15,583 nucleotides of DNA, taken from positions 1-15,583 of the forward strand of contig CAYJIL010000053.1 in the NCBI GenBank assembly GCA_964370235.1, written 5' to 3'. This stretch comes from CAYJIL01 sp964370235 (lineage in GTDB: Bacteria > Bacteroidota > Bacteroidia > Bacteroidales > Rikenellaceae). The position numbers were made by a program, and so were the translations under genes. Positions 14,226 through 15,583 of the stretch are shown here, piece by piece. Below the pieces are notes generated by a model that worked only from the letters and a program-made list of their open reading frames with translations, searched no databases and was not told where the DNA came from. Position 1 is the stretch's first letter, and every line of letters begins with the position of its first letter.

Positions 14226-15518
14226 ATGGGATTTTTATTCACATCAGAGTCTGTTTCGGAGGGGCATCCAGATAAAATTGCAGACCAAATTTCGGACTCT
14301 ATTCTAGACGAATTTCTTCGTCAAGATTCATCTTCAAAAGTAGCTTGCGAAGTACTATGTACTACGGGACTTGTCGTTGTTAGCGGCGAGGTAAAGTCTA
14401 ATGCCTATGTAGATGTTCAGTCTATCACTCGTGAGGTAATCAAGAACATTGGTTACAATAAGTCGGACTATATGTTCGAGGGTGCATCGTGTGGCGTTCT
14501 TTCTGCCATTCACGAGCAATCGCCCGACATTAACCAAGGTGTTGAGCGTGCTAGCCAAGACGAGCAAGGTGCAGGTGACCAAGGTATTATGTTTGGTTAT
14601 GCAAACACCGAGACTGCGCTATATATGCCAGCAGCACTTGAGCTATCACACGCTATTCTAAAGATTCTTGCACAAATACGTCGTGAGGGTAAGGTAATGA
14701 CCTACCTGCGTCCAGACTCAAAGAGCCAAGTAACGGTAGAGTATAACGATAATGGTACACTAGAGCGTGTGCACACTATTGTTGTATCAACTCAGCACGA
14801 CGAGTTTGTTAAAGAGAGCGAGACAATGAGCGCAAGCCAAGCCGAAAAAGCAATGGGCGATAAGATTAAGCAAGATGTAATCGACATTGTAATGCCAATG
14901 GTTAAGGCTAGGCTAGAGGAGAGCGAAAATAACGCTTTGCTATCTATTATTAAGGATGATTATATTCTTCATGTAAACCCAACGGGCAAGTTTGTGATTG
15001 GTGGGCCACATGGCGATACTGGTCTAACAGGTCGCAAAATCATCGTAGATAGCTATGGTGGCAAGGGTGCACACGGTGGTGGTGCGTTCTCTGGTAAAGA
15101 TTCATCTAAGGTTGACCGAAGTGCAGCTTATGCAGCACGTCACATTGCTAAGAATATGGTAGCGGCAGGTGTTGCAGACGAAATGCTTGTGCAGCTAGCT
15201 TATGCAATTGGTATTGCAGAACCAGTGAGTGTTTTTGTTAATACGTATGGTAAGTCGAAGGTGGCTTTAAGTGATGGTGAAATTGCACAAAAAGTAGCGT
15301 CACTATTCGATCTTAGACCAGCTAAGATTATCGAGCGTTATGGTCTAAAGAACCCTATCTTTGCACAAACAGCTAAGTATGGCCACTTTGGTCGTACATC
15401 ATATACAGATACTGTAACTGTATTTGAGAACGAGAAACCTGTTCAAAAAGAGGTAACATTCTTTGGTTGGGAGCGTTTAGATGCTGTTGATGATATTAAA
15501 AAGGAATTTAATTTGTAG
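14226..15518 (+). CDS. metK: S-adenosylmethionine synthetase (methionine adenosyltransferase)
   Basis: Makes SAM from methionine and ATP in the cytosol. The N-terminal block SESVSEGHPDKIADQISD (7-24) contains catalytic H14 and metal ligand D16. Next come GAGDQGIMFGYA (116-127), the P-loop-like region GGPHGDTGLTGRK (260-272) and GGGAFSGKDSSKVDRS (285-300). The 430-residue length is the form seen in Bacteroidota. The start ATG lies 120 bp downstream of the -7 element; the long leader carries the SAM-II-like element and an AT-rich stretch without a clear ribosome-binding site. Third positions favour GGT and CGT codons more than the neighbouring genes do, as expected for a highly expressed gene. 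Monocistronic as far as the window shows. Confidence 0.97.
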   Translation: MGFLFTSESVSEGHPDKIADQISDSILDEFLRQDSSSKVACEVLCTTGLVVVSGEVKSNAYVDVQSITREVIKNIGYNKSDYMFEGASCGVLSAIHEQSPDINQGVERASQDEQGAGDQGIMFGYANTETALYMPAALELSHAILKILAQIRREGKVMTYLRPDSKSQVTVEYNDNGTLERVHTIVVSTQHDEFVKESETMSASQAEKAMGDKIKQDVIDIVMPMVKARLEESENNALLSIIKDDYILHVNPTGKFVIGGPHGDTGLTGRKIIVDSYGGKGAHGGGAFSGKDSSKVDRSAAYAARHIAKNMVAAGVADEMLVQLAYAIGIAEPVSVFVNTYGKSKVALSDGEIAQKVASLFDLRPAKIIERYGLKNPIFAQTAKYGHFGRTSYTDTVTVFENEKPVQKEVTFFGWERLDAVDDIKKEFNL

Positions 15519-15583
15519 TTTTACCACTTCCCTCACGGCAGTGAAGGTCATCGGTTAATATACTTCACCCCTTAGCTCACGGC
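15519..15583. other. Sequence after metK, cut by the window edge
   Basis: CTCACGGC occurs twice, at 15532-15539 and 15576-15583, each preceded by an ACTTC (15526 and 15562). The first copy forms a small hairpin TCAC-GGCA-GTGA (15533-15544) with two more possible pairs across a bulge, but no T run follows. It could be a weak terminator or the start of a repeat; the window ends inside the second copy. Confidence 0.3.

Overview
The window looks like chromosomal DNA of a Bacteroidales bacterium (phylum Bacteroidota). Nearly every transcription unit starts downstream of the -7 element TAnnTTTG that is typical of this phylum, often in the extended form TACCTTTGC. The DNA is moderately AT-rich. The proteins are of Bacteroidota type: a PiT phosphate carrier with a long helical tail, a DUF4369/TlpA-like lipoprotein and a 430-residue MetK. 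I cannot name a genus. There are no rRNA or tRNA genes, insertion sequences, CRISPR arrays or phage genes, so this is core rather than accessory sequence.

Layout. (1) 1-250 is non-coding and holds the terminator of the phosphate transporter. (2) 251-4564 (minus) is a phosphate locus: an OmpR/PhoB-type response regulator, a PhoR-like histidine kinase overlapping it, and a PiT transporter with a PhoU-like C-terminal domain. Both promoters in this locus carry tandem 11-bp direct repeats laid out like Pho boxes. (3) 4673-7031 (minus) is a tightly overlapping unit: a membrane GT2-like glycosyltransferase with altered catalytic motifs, an ECF sigma factor and rsmG. (4) 7153-8223 (plus) is mqnE of the futalosine menaquinone pathway, followed by an intrinsic terminator. 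(5) 8301-9341 (minus) is an LPG-synthase-TM/flippase-like membrane protein. (6) 9615-10559 (plus) is queG, whose true start is set by a promoter lying inside the longest ORF. (7) 10570-14019 (minus) is an envelope operon: a TlpA-like lipoprotein that has lost its redox cysteines, lpxH (lipid A synthesis) and cls (cardiolipin synthase). (8) 14226-15518 (plus) is metK, preceded by a leader that matches the SAM-II riboswitch.

How the parts fit. The phosphate locus could be a self-contained control loop: transporter, PhoU-like tail, sensor kinase and regulator, with repeats for that regulator in front of both the regulator and the transporter. The SAM-II element gives metK feedback control by its own product. 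The envelope operon joins outer-membrane lipid A synthesis to phospholipid synthesis. The most unusual items are the paired 11-bp repeats, the SAM-II element in a Bacteroidota metK leader, the two enzyme-like proteins with missing catalytic residues, and the coupling of an ECF sigma factor to a degenerate glycosyltransferase. No wholly new multi-gene defence or mobile system was seen.
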